A DNA stretch of 64,000 nt from Gammaproteobacteria bacterium (GTDB lineage Bacteria; Pseudomonadota; Gammaproteobacteria; Ga0077536). Of this stretch, positions 53,826 through 60,817 are shown in pieces. The position numbers and the translations under genes are program-made. The stretch spans positions 102,501 to 166,500 of the forward strand of contig JACKNG010000007.1 in assembly GCA_024235015.1 (NCBI GenBank), written 5' to 3'. The notes under the pieces were generated by a model that ran no database searches, had not been told where the DNA came from, and was given only the letters and a program-made list of their open reading frames with translations. Every line of letters begins with the position of its first letter. Position 1 is the stretch's first letter.

Positions 53826-55388
53826 ATGATCCTGCACAGCCCCCTGCCCGCGGTCGACATTCCCGAGCTGAGCCTGCCGGCGTACGCGCTCGAACGTGCC
53901 CGCCAATACGGCGAGCGTGCGGCATTCATCGATGCCGGTAGCGGACGTGCGCTGTCGTTCGATGCGTTGGCGGAACAAGTCGAACGTGTCGCCGCGGGCT
54001 TCGCGTCGCAGGGCATGGTGCGCGGAGACGTGTTGGCCGTCTGCCTGCCCAACCTGCCCGAGTTCGCCGTTGCCGTGTACGCCGCGACGACACTCGGTGC
54101 GGTGGTAACGACCATCAATCCGCTTTATACCGCCGAGGAATTGGCCCGACAACTGAACGACGCCGGGGCGAAATACTTTCTCACACTCACCGCGCTGTGG
54201 CCGACGCATGCCGACGCATTGGCGTCGACGCCGGTGGTGCGGAGTTTCGTCATCGGCGACGGCGCCCCGTCCGCGGCCGTGCCATGGGCGCAGTTGCTCG
54301 CCTGTAGCGATCCCGTACCGCGGGTCGACGTCGACCCGGCGCGCGATCTCGCCGTACTGCCCTATTCCAGTGGCACGACCGGCCTGCCCAAGGGGGTGAT
54401 GCTCACCCACCGCGCGCTGGTCGCCAATTCGAGCATGGTCATCGACGGGCCCAATCCAATCGGGCAGGGCGAGGTCTTCGCCTGCGTGCCGCCCATGTTC
54501 CACATCTATGGCATCGCAACCTACCTCGCCACCGCCATGCGCCTCGGCTGCACCGTGGTCTGCATGCCGCGTTTCGACTTCGAGGCTTACGTTCGTGTGC
54601 TCGCGACGTACCGCGCGACCTTCGCGGTGGTGGTGCCACCGGTCGCGCTCGGGCTGGTCCACCATCCCATCGTCGACAGCGTCGACCTCTCCGCCCTGCG
54701 TATCGTGGTGTCCTCCGCCGCACCGCTGGCGCCGGCCCTGGCCACCGCCATGGCCAAACGTCTCGGCGCGCGCGTCGTGCAGGGCTACGGCATGACCGAA
54801 GTCGCCGGCGCCAGCCACGCGCAGCGCGAAGGTGACCCGCCGGAATCGGTCGGGGTCGCGCTGCCCAACATCGAGTGGAAAGTAGCCGAGGTCGATTCGG
54901 GTGCCGCGCTCGGCATCGGCGAGACGGGCGAGGTGTGCGTGCGGGGCCCCAGCGTGATGAGCGGTTATCTCGGCAACCCGGATGCGACGGCCGCGACCAT
55001 CGACGCCGACGGCTGGCTGCACACCGGCGACATCGGCTACGCCGATGCCGACGGGCGCTGCTTCATCGTCGACCGCTTGAAGGAACTCATCAAGTACAAG
55101 GGCTACCAGATTGCCCCGGCCGAACTCGAAGCGGTGCTGCTCGCCCACCCGGCAGTCGCCGACGCCGGCGTCATCGGCCTGCCGGACGACGAGGCTGGCG
55201 AGGTACCCAAGGCCTTCGTCGTCAAGCGCGGCGAGGTCGATGCCGCTGCGCTCCAGGCCCACGTCGCTGAGCACGTCGCGCCCTACAAGCGCATCCGTGA
55301 CATCGAGTTCGTCGAATCCCTGCCCAAGTCACCCGCGGGCAAATTGTTGCGGCGGGAGCTGAGGGCGCTGGCCGCAGCGCGGCCGTAG
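53826..55388 (+). CDS. Acyl-CoA synthetase / 4-coumarate-CoA ligase-like
   Basis: 520 aa. Adenylate-forming ligase: P-loop YSSGTTGLPKGVMLTHR near residue 180, A5-like VVQGYGMTEVAG near 317, GWLHTGDIGYADADGRCFIVDRLKELIKYKGYQIAPAELEAVL near 395-440, and the C-terminal catalytic Lys in SLPKSPAGKLLRREL. This is the standard two-step synthesis of an acyl-CoA from a carboxylic acid, ATP and CoA. The 4CL/firefly-luciferase branch is likely; the acid substrate (phenylpropanoid, fatty or alicyclic) is not readable. Confidence 0.9.
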   Translation: MILHSPLPAVDIPELSLPAYALERARQYGERAAFIDAGSGRALSFDALAEQVERVAAGFASQGMVRGDVLAVCLPNLPEFAVAVYAATTLGAVVTTINPLYTAEELARQLNDAGAKYFLTLTALWPTHADALASTPVVRSFVIGDGAPSAAVPWAQLLACSDPVPRVDVDPARDLAVLPYSSGTTGLPKGVMLTHRALVANSSMVIDGPNPIGQGEVFACVPPMFHIYGIATYLATAMRLGCTVVCMPRFDFEAYVRVLATYRATFAVVVPPVALGLVHHPIVDSVDLSALRIVVSSAAPLAPALATAMAKRLGARVVQGYGMTEVAGASHAQREGDPPESVGVALPNIEWKVAEVDSGAALGIGETGEVCVRGPSVMSGYLGNPDATAATIDADGWLHTGDIGYADADGRCFIVDRLKELIKYKGYQIAPAELEAVLLAHPAVADAGVIGLPDDEAGEVPKAFVVKRGEVDAAALQAHVAEHVAPYKRIRDIEFVESLPKSPAGKLLRRELRALAAARP

Positions 55389-55416
55389 AGGGCCTCGAAA
55401 GGCGCATCGAATACGG

Positions 55417-55422
55417 TATACT
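55417..55422 (+). promoter_or_regulatory. -10 element upstream of the tRNA-Ser locus
   Basis: TATACT 33 bases before the broken tRNA-Ser copy. No good -35 is visible at the proper distance. If this is the main promoter, the transcript runs through the broken copy before reaching the intact tRNA at 55621, giving a leader of nearly 200 nt. Confidence 0.5.
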
Positions 55423-55454
55423 CGCCGCCCCGCCAACGGGACGGGCACGGACTC

Positions 55455-55579
55455 GGAGAGGTGCTAGAGTGGTCGAATGGGGCTGACTCGACGGCACCGC
55501 GCAGCGGGGACGGACGCACGCAGTGCGCCCCGCAGGGGTGAGGGCCGGCACAAGCCGGGCCGAATCCAATCAGTTGACC
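55455..55579 (+). pseudogene. Broken 5'-part copy of tRNA-Ser(CGA)
   Basis: Bases 55443-55491 repeat 55609-55657 (flank, acceptor strand GGAGAGG, D arm, and up to the anticodon loop) with only a few changes, such as GTGCTAGAG for GTGCCAGAG. After GACTCGA the match is interrupted by 76 bases, and then AATCAGTTGACC (55568-55579) resumes the anticodon-stem sequence before diverging. The variable arm, T arm and 3' acceptor strand are absent, so it cannot make a tRNA. The interruption falls in the anticodon loop and is itself a copy of the structured repeat. Confidence 0.8.
55492..55567 (+). repeat. tRNA-linked structured repeat, copy C
   Basis: Interrupts the broken tRNA-Ser copy. Hairpin 1 CCGC-GCA-GCGG at 55497-55507; core GCCCC-GCA-GGGGT at 55527-55539 (one G.U closing pair); GA; hairpin 2 with arms 55542-55549 and 55554-55561, loop ACAA, seven of eight pairs. 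Ends CGAATCC. The order and spacings match copies A and B, but the stem sequences differ. Confidence 0.7.
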
Positions 55580-55620
55580 GGCGACGCGCAGCGTCGCTGG
55601 CGTGAAACAGGCACAGACTC

Positions 55621-55710
55621 GGAGAGGTGCCAGAGTGGTCGAATGGGGCTGACTCGAAATCAGTTGACCTCGTAAGAGGTCCGGGGGTTCGAATCCCTCC
55701 CTCTCCGCCA
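55621..55710 (+). tRNA. tRNA-Ser, anticodon CGA
   Basis: 90 nt including encoded CCA, class II. The acceptor stem GGAGAGG pairs with CCTCTCC. The anticodon loop CTCGAAA gives CGA, decoding UCG. The long variable arm GACCTCGTAAGAGGTC is typical of tRNA-Ser. T arm GGGGGTTCGAATCCCTC. Antisense frames reading AEREGFEPP are tRNA shadows, well known as false genes. Confidence 0.97.
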
Positions 55711-55761
55711 TAAACGAAGGAACCCGCGCAAGCGGGTTTTTTCGTTTATGGCGGAGAGGGA
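55698..55761 (+). terminator. tRNA-Ser terminator within a palindrome that includes the tRNA 3' end
   Basis: The inner hairpin AACCCGC-GCAA-GCGGGTT (55721-55738) with a following T run terminates tRNA-Ser. Outside it, 55698-55718 and 55741-55761 are perfect 21-base inverted repeats. The left arm covers the last 13 bases of the tRNA (55698-55710). Same arrangement as at tRNA-Arg, with wholly different sequence. Confidence 0.85.
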
Positions 55762-55763
55762 AC

Positions 55764-55877
55764 GCCGATGAGATCCCCACGGTTCGACAAATCGCGCCAG
55801 CGATTTGGACGCCGGCGCGCAGCGCAGGCGCCCCGCAGGGGCGAGAAAACGCCCGAGCGTTTTCGAGTCAATCCCTC
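55764..55877 (+). repeat. tRNA-linked structured repeat, copy B
   Basis: Opens GCCGATGAGA and GGTTCGAC. Hairpin 1 arms at 55789-55795 and 55800-55806 (AAATCGC/GCGATTT). Core GCCCC-GCA-GGGGC at 55830-55842. GA. Hairpin 2 arms at 55845-55852 and 55857-55864 (GAAAACGC/GCGTTTTC), loop CCGA. Ends CGAGTCAATCCCTC, whose AATCCCTC matches the tRNA-Ser T arm. With its leading palindrome arm it belongs to a 176-bp tandem unit beginning at 55741. Confidence 0.75.
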
Positions 55878-55916
55878 GGTGGTTGCGGGTCACGGTGAGT
55901 GATGCCGGGCGGACGT

Positions 55917-56083
55917 TTCGTTTATGGCGGAGAGGGAACGCCGATGAGACCCTCACGGTTCGGCAAAGCCGTCGACAGGGAAAGCCATTGGCCGGCCACT
56001 GCGAGGCGGTTCGGCGCGCATCGCTGCGTGCGGGCGGTCGGTCCCTGAGCCGCGCTATGGCAAGACGCGGCACTGATCGCCCC
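55917..56083 (+). repeat. Second, decayed unit of the tRNA-Ser tandem repeat, and trailer
   Basis: Bases 55917-55949 are identical to 55741-55773 (33 bases), 176 bases apart, so the palindrome arm and the start of the structured element are repeated in tandem. After about 55970 the unit loses similarity (a shortened GGTTCGGCAAAGCC hairpin). The rest, to 56083, has no gene. Confidence 0.65.
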
Positions 56084-56554
56084 TTACCGCGCCTTCCACG
56101 CGTCGAGACTCGCGCGGGCCTGGCGGCACGACGCCGGATCGGCGCTGAAATCGCGTTTCGGGGTCGCGAGTTCGATGACGTAACCGTTCGGGTCGCGGAA
56201 ATAGATCGAATCGATGAAACCGTGGTCGGAAACGCCGCGCGTCTCGATGCCGGCGGCCCGCCCCTTGGCCAGCATCGCCTGCAGGGTTGCGGCGTCCACG
56301 GTCAGCGCGATGTGCAGGTCGTAGTCGTGCTGTTGCTTGAACTCGAACGGCTCCCGCGGCGCCTCGAAGAAGGCCAGGCACGAGCCGTCGTCCATCTGGT
56401 AGAAGGTGTGCAGGACGTCCGCCTCGCGGCCGGTCCTGCTTTCGCTGATGGCGAGCGTGCCGACCAGCGGCAGGCCGAGGAAGTCTTCGTAGAAGCGCCG
56501 CGTTTCTTCCGAGTCGCGGCAACGGTAAGCGGCATGGTGCAGGCCTCTGATCAT
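56084..56554 (-). CDS. VOC-family (glyoxalase-like) protein
   Basis: 156 aa. Two beta-alpha-beta-beta-beta modules: MIRGLHHAAYRCRDSEETRRFYEDFLGLPLVGTLAI and HIALTVDAATLQAMLAKGRAAGI...IYFRDPNGYVIELATP. Candidate metal ligands are H7 (GLHHAAY), the His in DLHIALTV and E in YVIELATP. This is the usual vicinal-oxygen-chelate fold, covering lyases, dioxygenases and resistance proteins; function not readable. GAGGAC precedes the ATG at 56554. Probably transcribed after the P450 gene, 185 bases upstream. Confidence 0.85.
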   Translation of the reverse strand: MIRGLHHAAYRCRDSEETRRFYEDFLGLPLVGTLAISESRTGREADVLHTFYQMDDGSCLAFFEAPREPFEFKQQHDYDLHIALTVDAATLQAMLAKGRAAGIETRGVSDHGFIDSIYFRDPNGYVIELATPKRDFSADPASCRQARASLDAWKAR

Positions 56555-56739
56555 GACAAGGTCCTCGTCCTGGCGGGGTCTCCATCTTAGTGACTGTGCG
56601 GGACTTCTGCCGCCGTGGGCGGCATACGGTGAAAGGGGGGCGTCGCGGCGCCGTTGCCGAGGGCACGGCTGGCGACGATTTCCGCTGCCGCCCGTTCCCG
56701 GCACGGCGCAAGGGCGTCACGCCGGTGCGGTTTGCCTGC

Positions 56740-57960
56740 TCAGGCCGACCAGCGCAGGTCGAGCCTCGGCATGCTGGCGACGATACCGCCGTCGACCCGT
56801 TGGCCGGCGGGATCCGCGAGCGCGAAATCGGGAATGCGTGGCAGCCATTCCTGCAAAGTGACGAGCAACTCCCGGCGGCCGAGGGCGGCGCCCGGGCAGC
56901 GGTGGATGCCGTGGCCGAAAGTCGCGATGTGCGAGGCCTTCCGCGCCGGGTCGAAAGCGAGCGGGGCCGGGAACAGGTCCGGGTCGAGGTTGTGGAGCAT
57001 GGTCGGCGCCGAGATCATGTCGTCCTCGTGGAGTTGCACGCCGCCGAACTCGATGTCGGCGCGCACCCGGCGGCTCATCACCACGATGGGGAAACGTCGC
57101 GTGAATTCGGTGGCCGCGGCCTCCAGGTAGGCCGGCTCGCGCCGCATGCGCGACCGCTCCGCGGGATGGCGCGCGAGGTGCTCGAGCACGAAGACCAGCA
57201 GCGAGGCGACGGTATCCAGGCCCGCCATGCACAGGTGGATGGCAGCGCCGACGGCTTCCTCGTCGGTGACCGGTGCGCCGTCGACCTCGAGCCGCGCGAT
57301 GGCGCTCAGCATGTCGTCGCCGGTGCCGCCACGGCGCTCGTGCAGGACCGGTGCCAGGTAGGCAGCCAGCGCGTTGAAGGCGGCTTCGCGCGCCGCCACG
57401 TCGGCACCGCGCACGGTCTCGGCCGTCCAGTTCGCGAGCATCTCGCGATCGGCCAGGGGCAGGTCGACCAGGTCGAGAAACACGCTCAGGGGCAGCACGT
57501 CGGCGAAGTCCGTCACCGCTTCGCAGGCACCGCGCGGCCGGAGGTTCTCGATCAGCTCGATGGCGCGGGCGCGGATGGCGGCCTCGCTGCCGCTGACCAC
57601 CCTGGGCGAGAGGCCGAGGTTGAGGAAGCGTCGCCAGGGTGCGTGTTCGGGTGGGTCCTTGAGCAGAGCGCCCAACGGGCGCTGTCCGGCCGGCGCGCGC
57701 GGCACGCCGAAGCTGTCGACCGAGAAGCGTTCCGAATCCGACAACACCTCGAGCACGCCGGCGCCGCGCATGGCGATCCAGTGGCCGCCGTGATGCGGTG
57801 TCCACAGCACCGGAAAGGGGCTCGACTCGCGCCAGCGCAGCCAGGCGGCGAAGTAGTCTTCCCCTTCCCCATGCGGCGCGTAGATGTCGAGGTCGACGAC
57901 GCGTTCCGGGGGGACGTGGTCGGGTGGAGCAGCCTGCCCGTTGCTCGAAGTGTCGCTCAT
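56740..57960 (-). CDS. Cytochrome P450 (CYP101/P450cam-like)
   Basis: 406 aa, soluble bacterial P450. I-helix oxygen-activation motif MAGLDTVAS near residue 250, K-helix ExxR in EFTRRFP, and heme-binding FGHGIHRCPGAALGRREL with axial C355. The RVVDLDIYAP opening and the FGHGIHRCPG phrase resemble the P450cam branch. It needs a ferredoxin and reductase, neither encoded nearby. Probably hydroxylates a terpenoid, steroid or other alicyclic compound. The ATG at 57960 lies 70 bases after the acyl-CoA dehydrogenase gene, suggesting one transcript. Confidence 0.92.
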   Translation of the reverse strand: MSDTSSNGQAAPPDHVPPERVVDLDIYAPHGEGEDYFAAWLRWRESSPFPVLWTPHHGGHWIAMRGAGVLEVLSDSERFSVDSFGVPRAPAGQRPLGALLKDPPEHAPWRRFLNLGLSPRVVSGSEAAIRARAIELIENLRPRGACEAVTDFADVLPLSVFLDLVDLPLADREMLANWTAETVRGADVAAREAAFNALAAYLAPVLHERRGGTGDDMLSAIARLEVDGAPVTDEEAVGAAIHLCMAGLDTVASLLVFVLEHLARHPAERSRMRREPAYLEAAATEFTRRFPIVVMSRRVRADIEFGGVQLHEDDMISAPTMLHNLDPDLFPAPLAFDPARKASHIATFGHGIHRCPGAALGRRELLVTLQEWLPRIPDFALADPAGQRVDGGIVASMPRLDLRWSA

Positions 57961-58030
57961 CGGTCTGTGGTCCCCCGTCGTCCTGCCGACCGGCGCGCGC
58001 TGCGTGCCGTCTCGCCGCGTGGACACGGTG

Positions 58031-59665
58031 TCACATGGGCAGGGCGCCGTCGAGAATGCACGCGCTGGGAAAGTGGCCGTGCATGGCGCCGAAATGGGTG
58101 CCGCGGGCGCCGCCGAGGCGGGTGGCGACGAAGGTGTCGGCGACTTCCGGACGGGCGTACTGCACCAGCAGCGCGGCCTGCCACAGGCGCACGATCCGCT
58201 CGCACAGCCAGCGTGCGTTGAACGGCAGGTCGTCGAGCTGGCCCATCGCATCGGGCAGCGCGTCCACCGCCGCGTCGAGGCGAGCATCGGCGCCGCGGGC
58301 GGCGCGCATCTCGCCGAGCAGGGTGTCGAGCAGGGCTTCGTCGCGGTCGAGCGCGCGCAGGACGTCGAGGCACACCATGTTGCTGCTGCCTTCCCAGATG
58401 CAGTTGAGCGGCGCCTCGCGGTACAGGCGCGCCAGCGGATGGTTCTCGATGTAGCCGTTGCCGCCCATGCATTCCAGCGCCTCGGCGGCGAAGGCCGGCG
58501 CCATTTTGCACACGAAGTACTTGACCAGTGGTGGACCCACGCGGCGCAGCTGCGCCGCGCTGGCGTGGTCCTCGGCCTCGTCGAAAGCGCGCGCGATGCG
58601 CAGGGTGAGTGTCAGCATGGCCTCGGACTCGACGGCAAGATCGGCGAGCACGTTCTGCATCAGCGGCTGCTCGGCGATGGCGCGTCCGAAGGCGCTGCGG
58701 CCACGCACGTAGTGCAGCGCCTGGGCGAAGGCCTGGCGCATCAGCCCGGCCGAACCGATGGCGAAATCAAGCCGGGTGTAATGCGCGTCCTCCATCGCGC
58801 GGGCGATGCCACGCCCCTCGTCCGAGACACGGATCGCGTAGCTGTCGTCGAATTCGACCGAGCTCGACGCGTTGGAACGATTGCCGCACTTGTCCTTCAG
58901 CATCTGGATGAAAAAGCGGTTGCGGCTGCCGTCTTCGAGCACGCGCGGGACCAGGAACAGGGTCGGTCCGGCGTCGGCCTGGGCGATGACGAAGAAGCCG
59001 TCGCTCATCGGCGCCGAGCAGAACCACTTGTGCCCGGTCAGCAGATACTCGTCGTCGTCGGCGCCGCCGGCGCGGCGCGCGCGGGTGGTGCTCGCGCGCA
59101 GGTCGGAGCCGGCCTGTTTTTCGGTCAGGGTCATGCCGAGGGTGATACAGGTCTTCGTCGCCACCGGACGCAGGCCGGGCTCGTAGCCGCAGGCCGCCAG
59201 GCGCGCGCCCCAGCTGTCCGCCAGGCGCGGGCTCGAACGCAGCATCGGGATTGCCGCGTAGGCCATACCGGTGGGGCAGCCGACGCCGTTCTCGGCCTGG
59301 TTCCACAGGTAGCTCAGTACCCCGCGGGCGACATGGCCGCCGCGCTCCGGCGCGGTCCAGGCCAGGCTGTGGACGCCGGCGCCGAAGGCCAGCGCCATCA
59401 GTTCATGGTAGGCCGGGTGGTAGCGAACCTCGTCGACCCGGTGACCGTAGGCATCGTGGGTGAGCAGTTCGGGCACGTGGCGATTGGCCAGGTAGGCCAG
59501 CTCCTGCACATGGCGCGAGCCGACCGCAGCGCCGAACGTGGCGGCCTGTGGTGCGACCCAGGGCGCGCCCTCGCGCGCGGCGGCCGCGGCGAGCACCGGG
59601 TCGCTGTCGAAGGCGTTGTAGTCGCCCAATGCAGTGGCCTGATTGACGACGGCGTGGGTATCCAT
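58031..59665 (-). CDS. aidB: AidB-like acyl-CoA dehydrogenase
   Basis: 544 aa, the length of AidB rather than of ordinary acyl-CoA dehydrogenases (about 385). Close resemblance to E. coli AidB: VRYHPAYHELMALAFGAGVHSLAW, MTLTEKQAGSDLRASTTRA, LTGHKWFCSAPMSD, LKDKCGNRSNASSSVEFDD and MGGNGYIENHPLARLYREAPLNCIWEGSSNMVCLDVLRAL. AidB binds FAD and DNA and is linked to the alkylation response; dehydrogenase substrate unclear. Beside a P450, an acyl-CoA role is also possible. The ATG at 59665 matches the family N-terminus. Confidence 0.9.
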   Translation of the reverse strand: MDTHAVVNQATALGDYNAFDSDPVLAAAAAREGAPWVAPQAATFGAAVGSRHVQELAYLANRHVPELLTHDAYGHRVDEVRYHPAYHELMALAFGAGVHSLAWTAPERGGHVARGVLSYLWNQAENGVGCPTGMAYAAIPMLRSSPRLADSWGARLAACGYEPGLRPVATKTCITLGMTLTEKQAGSDLRASTTRARRAGGADDDEYLLTGHKWFCSAPMSDGFFVIAQADAGPTLFLVPRVLEDGSRNRFFIQMLKDKCGNRSNASSSVEFDDSYAIRVSDEGRGIARAMEDAHYTRLDFAIGSAGLMRQAFAQALHYVRGRSAFGRAIAEQPLMQNVLADLAVESEAMLTLTLRIARAFDEAEDHASAAQLRRVGPPLVKYFVCKMAPAFAAEALECMGGNGYIENHPLARLYREAPLNCIWEGSSNMVCLDVLRALDRDEALLDTLLGEMRAARGADARLDAAVDALPDAMGQLDDLPFNARWLCERIVRLWQAALLVQYARPEVADTFVATRLGGARGTHFGAMHGHFPSACILDGALPM

Positions 59666-59771
59666 GGAAAGGCCTGCTCCCGCTCGCTGAATGGCAGGCC
59701 GCATCGTCGGTGATCGCGGTGCCGCGGTGCAAATTGACGCTCCCGCGCCGATCGCCGCTGCGCGATGGCGC

Positions 59772-60542
59772 TCACCGGCCGTCTCGATCTTCGTCGTCGT
59801 CCAATTCGTCGTCGCCGCCCGCGGGCTGCTCTGCAACCTCCGGAACGTCCTCGATGACGAGGTGGGTCTGGTCGTCGCCCGGCGCGAGCAGGCGATCGAC
59901 CGAATCGCGGTGGCCGTACACCACCATGCTGTCGCCGGCCTGCAGCATGAACTCGCCGCCCGGCACGGCGAAGAACTTGAGGCCGCGCTCGATGGCCAGC
60001 ACCTGCACCGCGTTCTGCCGCAGCTTGAGCTGGCGCAGGGTGTGCCCGCTGGCCGGCGAGTCGGCAGCGAGGTCGAAGCGCGTCAGCTCGTAGCCGTGAT
60101 CGAGGTGCAGCAACTCCTCGGCGCTCCACATCTCGACCGCGTAGCGGCGCGCCAGCCAGCGCCGGCCGCGATCACGCAGGCGTCGCGTAATCGCGGGGCG
60201 GCGCGCCAGCCAGAACAGTATCGCTACGCCGCCGACGATGATGGCGAGGTTGCCGACGACGCGCAGCGGTTGCGGTTCGATCATCGAGCCGGCGAAGGAT
60301 CCGATCACCGTTACCAGGCCCGCGTTGCCGAGCACGATGAGGTAGGTGACGATCTTGCGCCGCAGCGGGTGACGGACGATTTCCTCCGACTCGCGGGTGG
60401 TGAAGCCGGCATTGCTGAACGCCGACAAGGCCTGGAACTTGGCCCGATCCCAGGGCAGGCCCGTGAGTTCGAGCGCGGTGGCGCCGATGCGCACCACGAT
60501 CATCGAGATCGCGATTGCGATCACCAGCAGTACGGCAGCCAC
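59772..60542 (-). CDS. Membrane protein with C-terminal TrkA-C domain
   Basis: 256 aa. Three N-terminal membrane helices (about residues 2-20, 68-88 and 94-113, with VLGNAGLVTVIGSFAG). The C-terminal TrkA-C-type regulatory domain has YELTRFDLAADSPASGHTLRQLKLRQNAVQVLAIERGLKFFAVPGGEFMLQAGDSMVVYGH, the usual ligand-binding RCK-C layout. An acidic tail ends the protein. Possibly a potassium- or cation-linked regulator, but no TrkH- or channel-type pore motif (TVGYG) was seen. The GTG at 60542 has AGGAG six bases upstream, better than the GTG at 60548. Confidence 0.68.
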   Translation of the reverse strand: MAAVLLVIAIAISMIVVRIGATALELTGLPWDRAKFQALSAFSNAGFTTRESEEIVRHPLRRKIVTYLIVLGNAGLVTVIGSFAGSMIEPQPLRVVGNLAIIVGGVAILFWLARRPAITRRLRDRGRRWLARRYAVEMWSAEELLHLDHGYELTRFDLAADSPASGHTLRQLKLRQNAVQVLAIERGLKFFAVPGGEFMLQAGDSMVVYGHRDSVDRLLAPGDDQTHLVIEDVPEVAEQPAGGDDELDDDEDRDGR

Positions 60543-60817
60543 GCACACCTCCTGCCCGGCCGGATGCGGCCCCTCGCCGCGGTGACGGCCGGCCTGGCGG
60601 GCATAGCTTAGCGTGCCCTGCCGGTGGCTGTCGGCCCGGGCAGTGAACGCGAGGTCCGGCGGAAAGCTGGCGCGGCCGAGATCGATCGCACATCGTCGCG
60701 GTGCGGGTGGCGGAACTCGCGATGCTGCGCGAACGACGGGATACCAGCCCTCGCGGCGCCACGCCTGGAACGTCGACCCGCCGGGTGATCAGCCGTCCGC
60801 TCGGCTAAGCTGTCGCG

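Noticed and set aside
55492..55567. Group I intron in tRNA-Ser
   Set aside because: The insertion is only 76 bases with no conserved P, Q, R, S core, and the tRNA copy lacks its 3' half.
55283..56073. Minus-strand frames reading AEREGFEPP and RRGRDSNPRTSYEVN
   Set aside because: Antisense of tRNA-Ser and its repeats; these phrases are well-known false genes.
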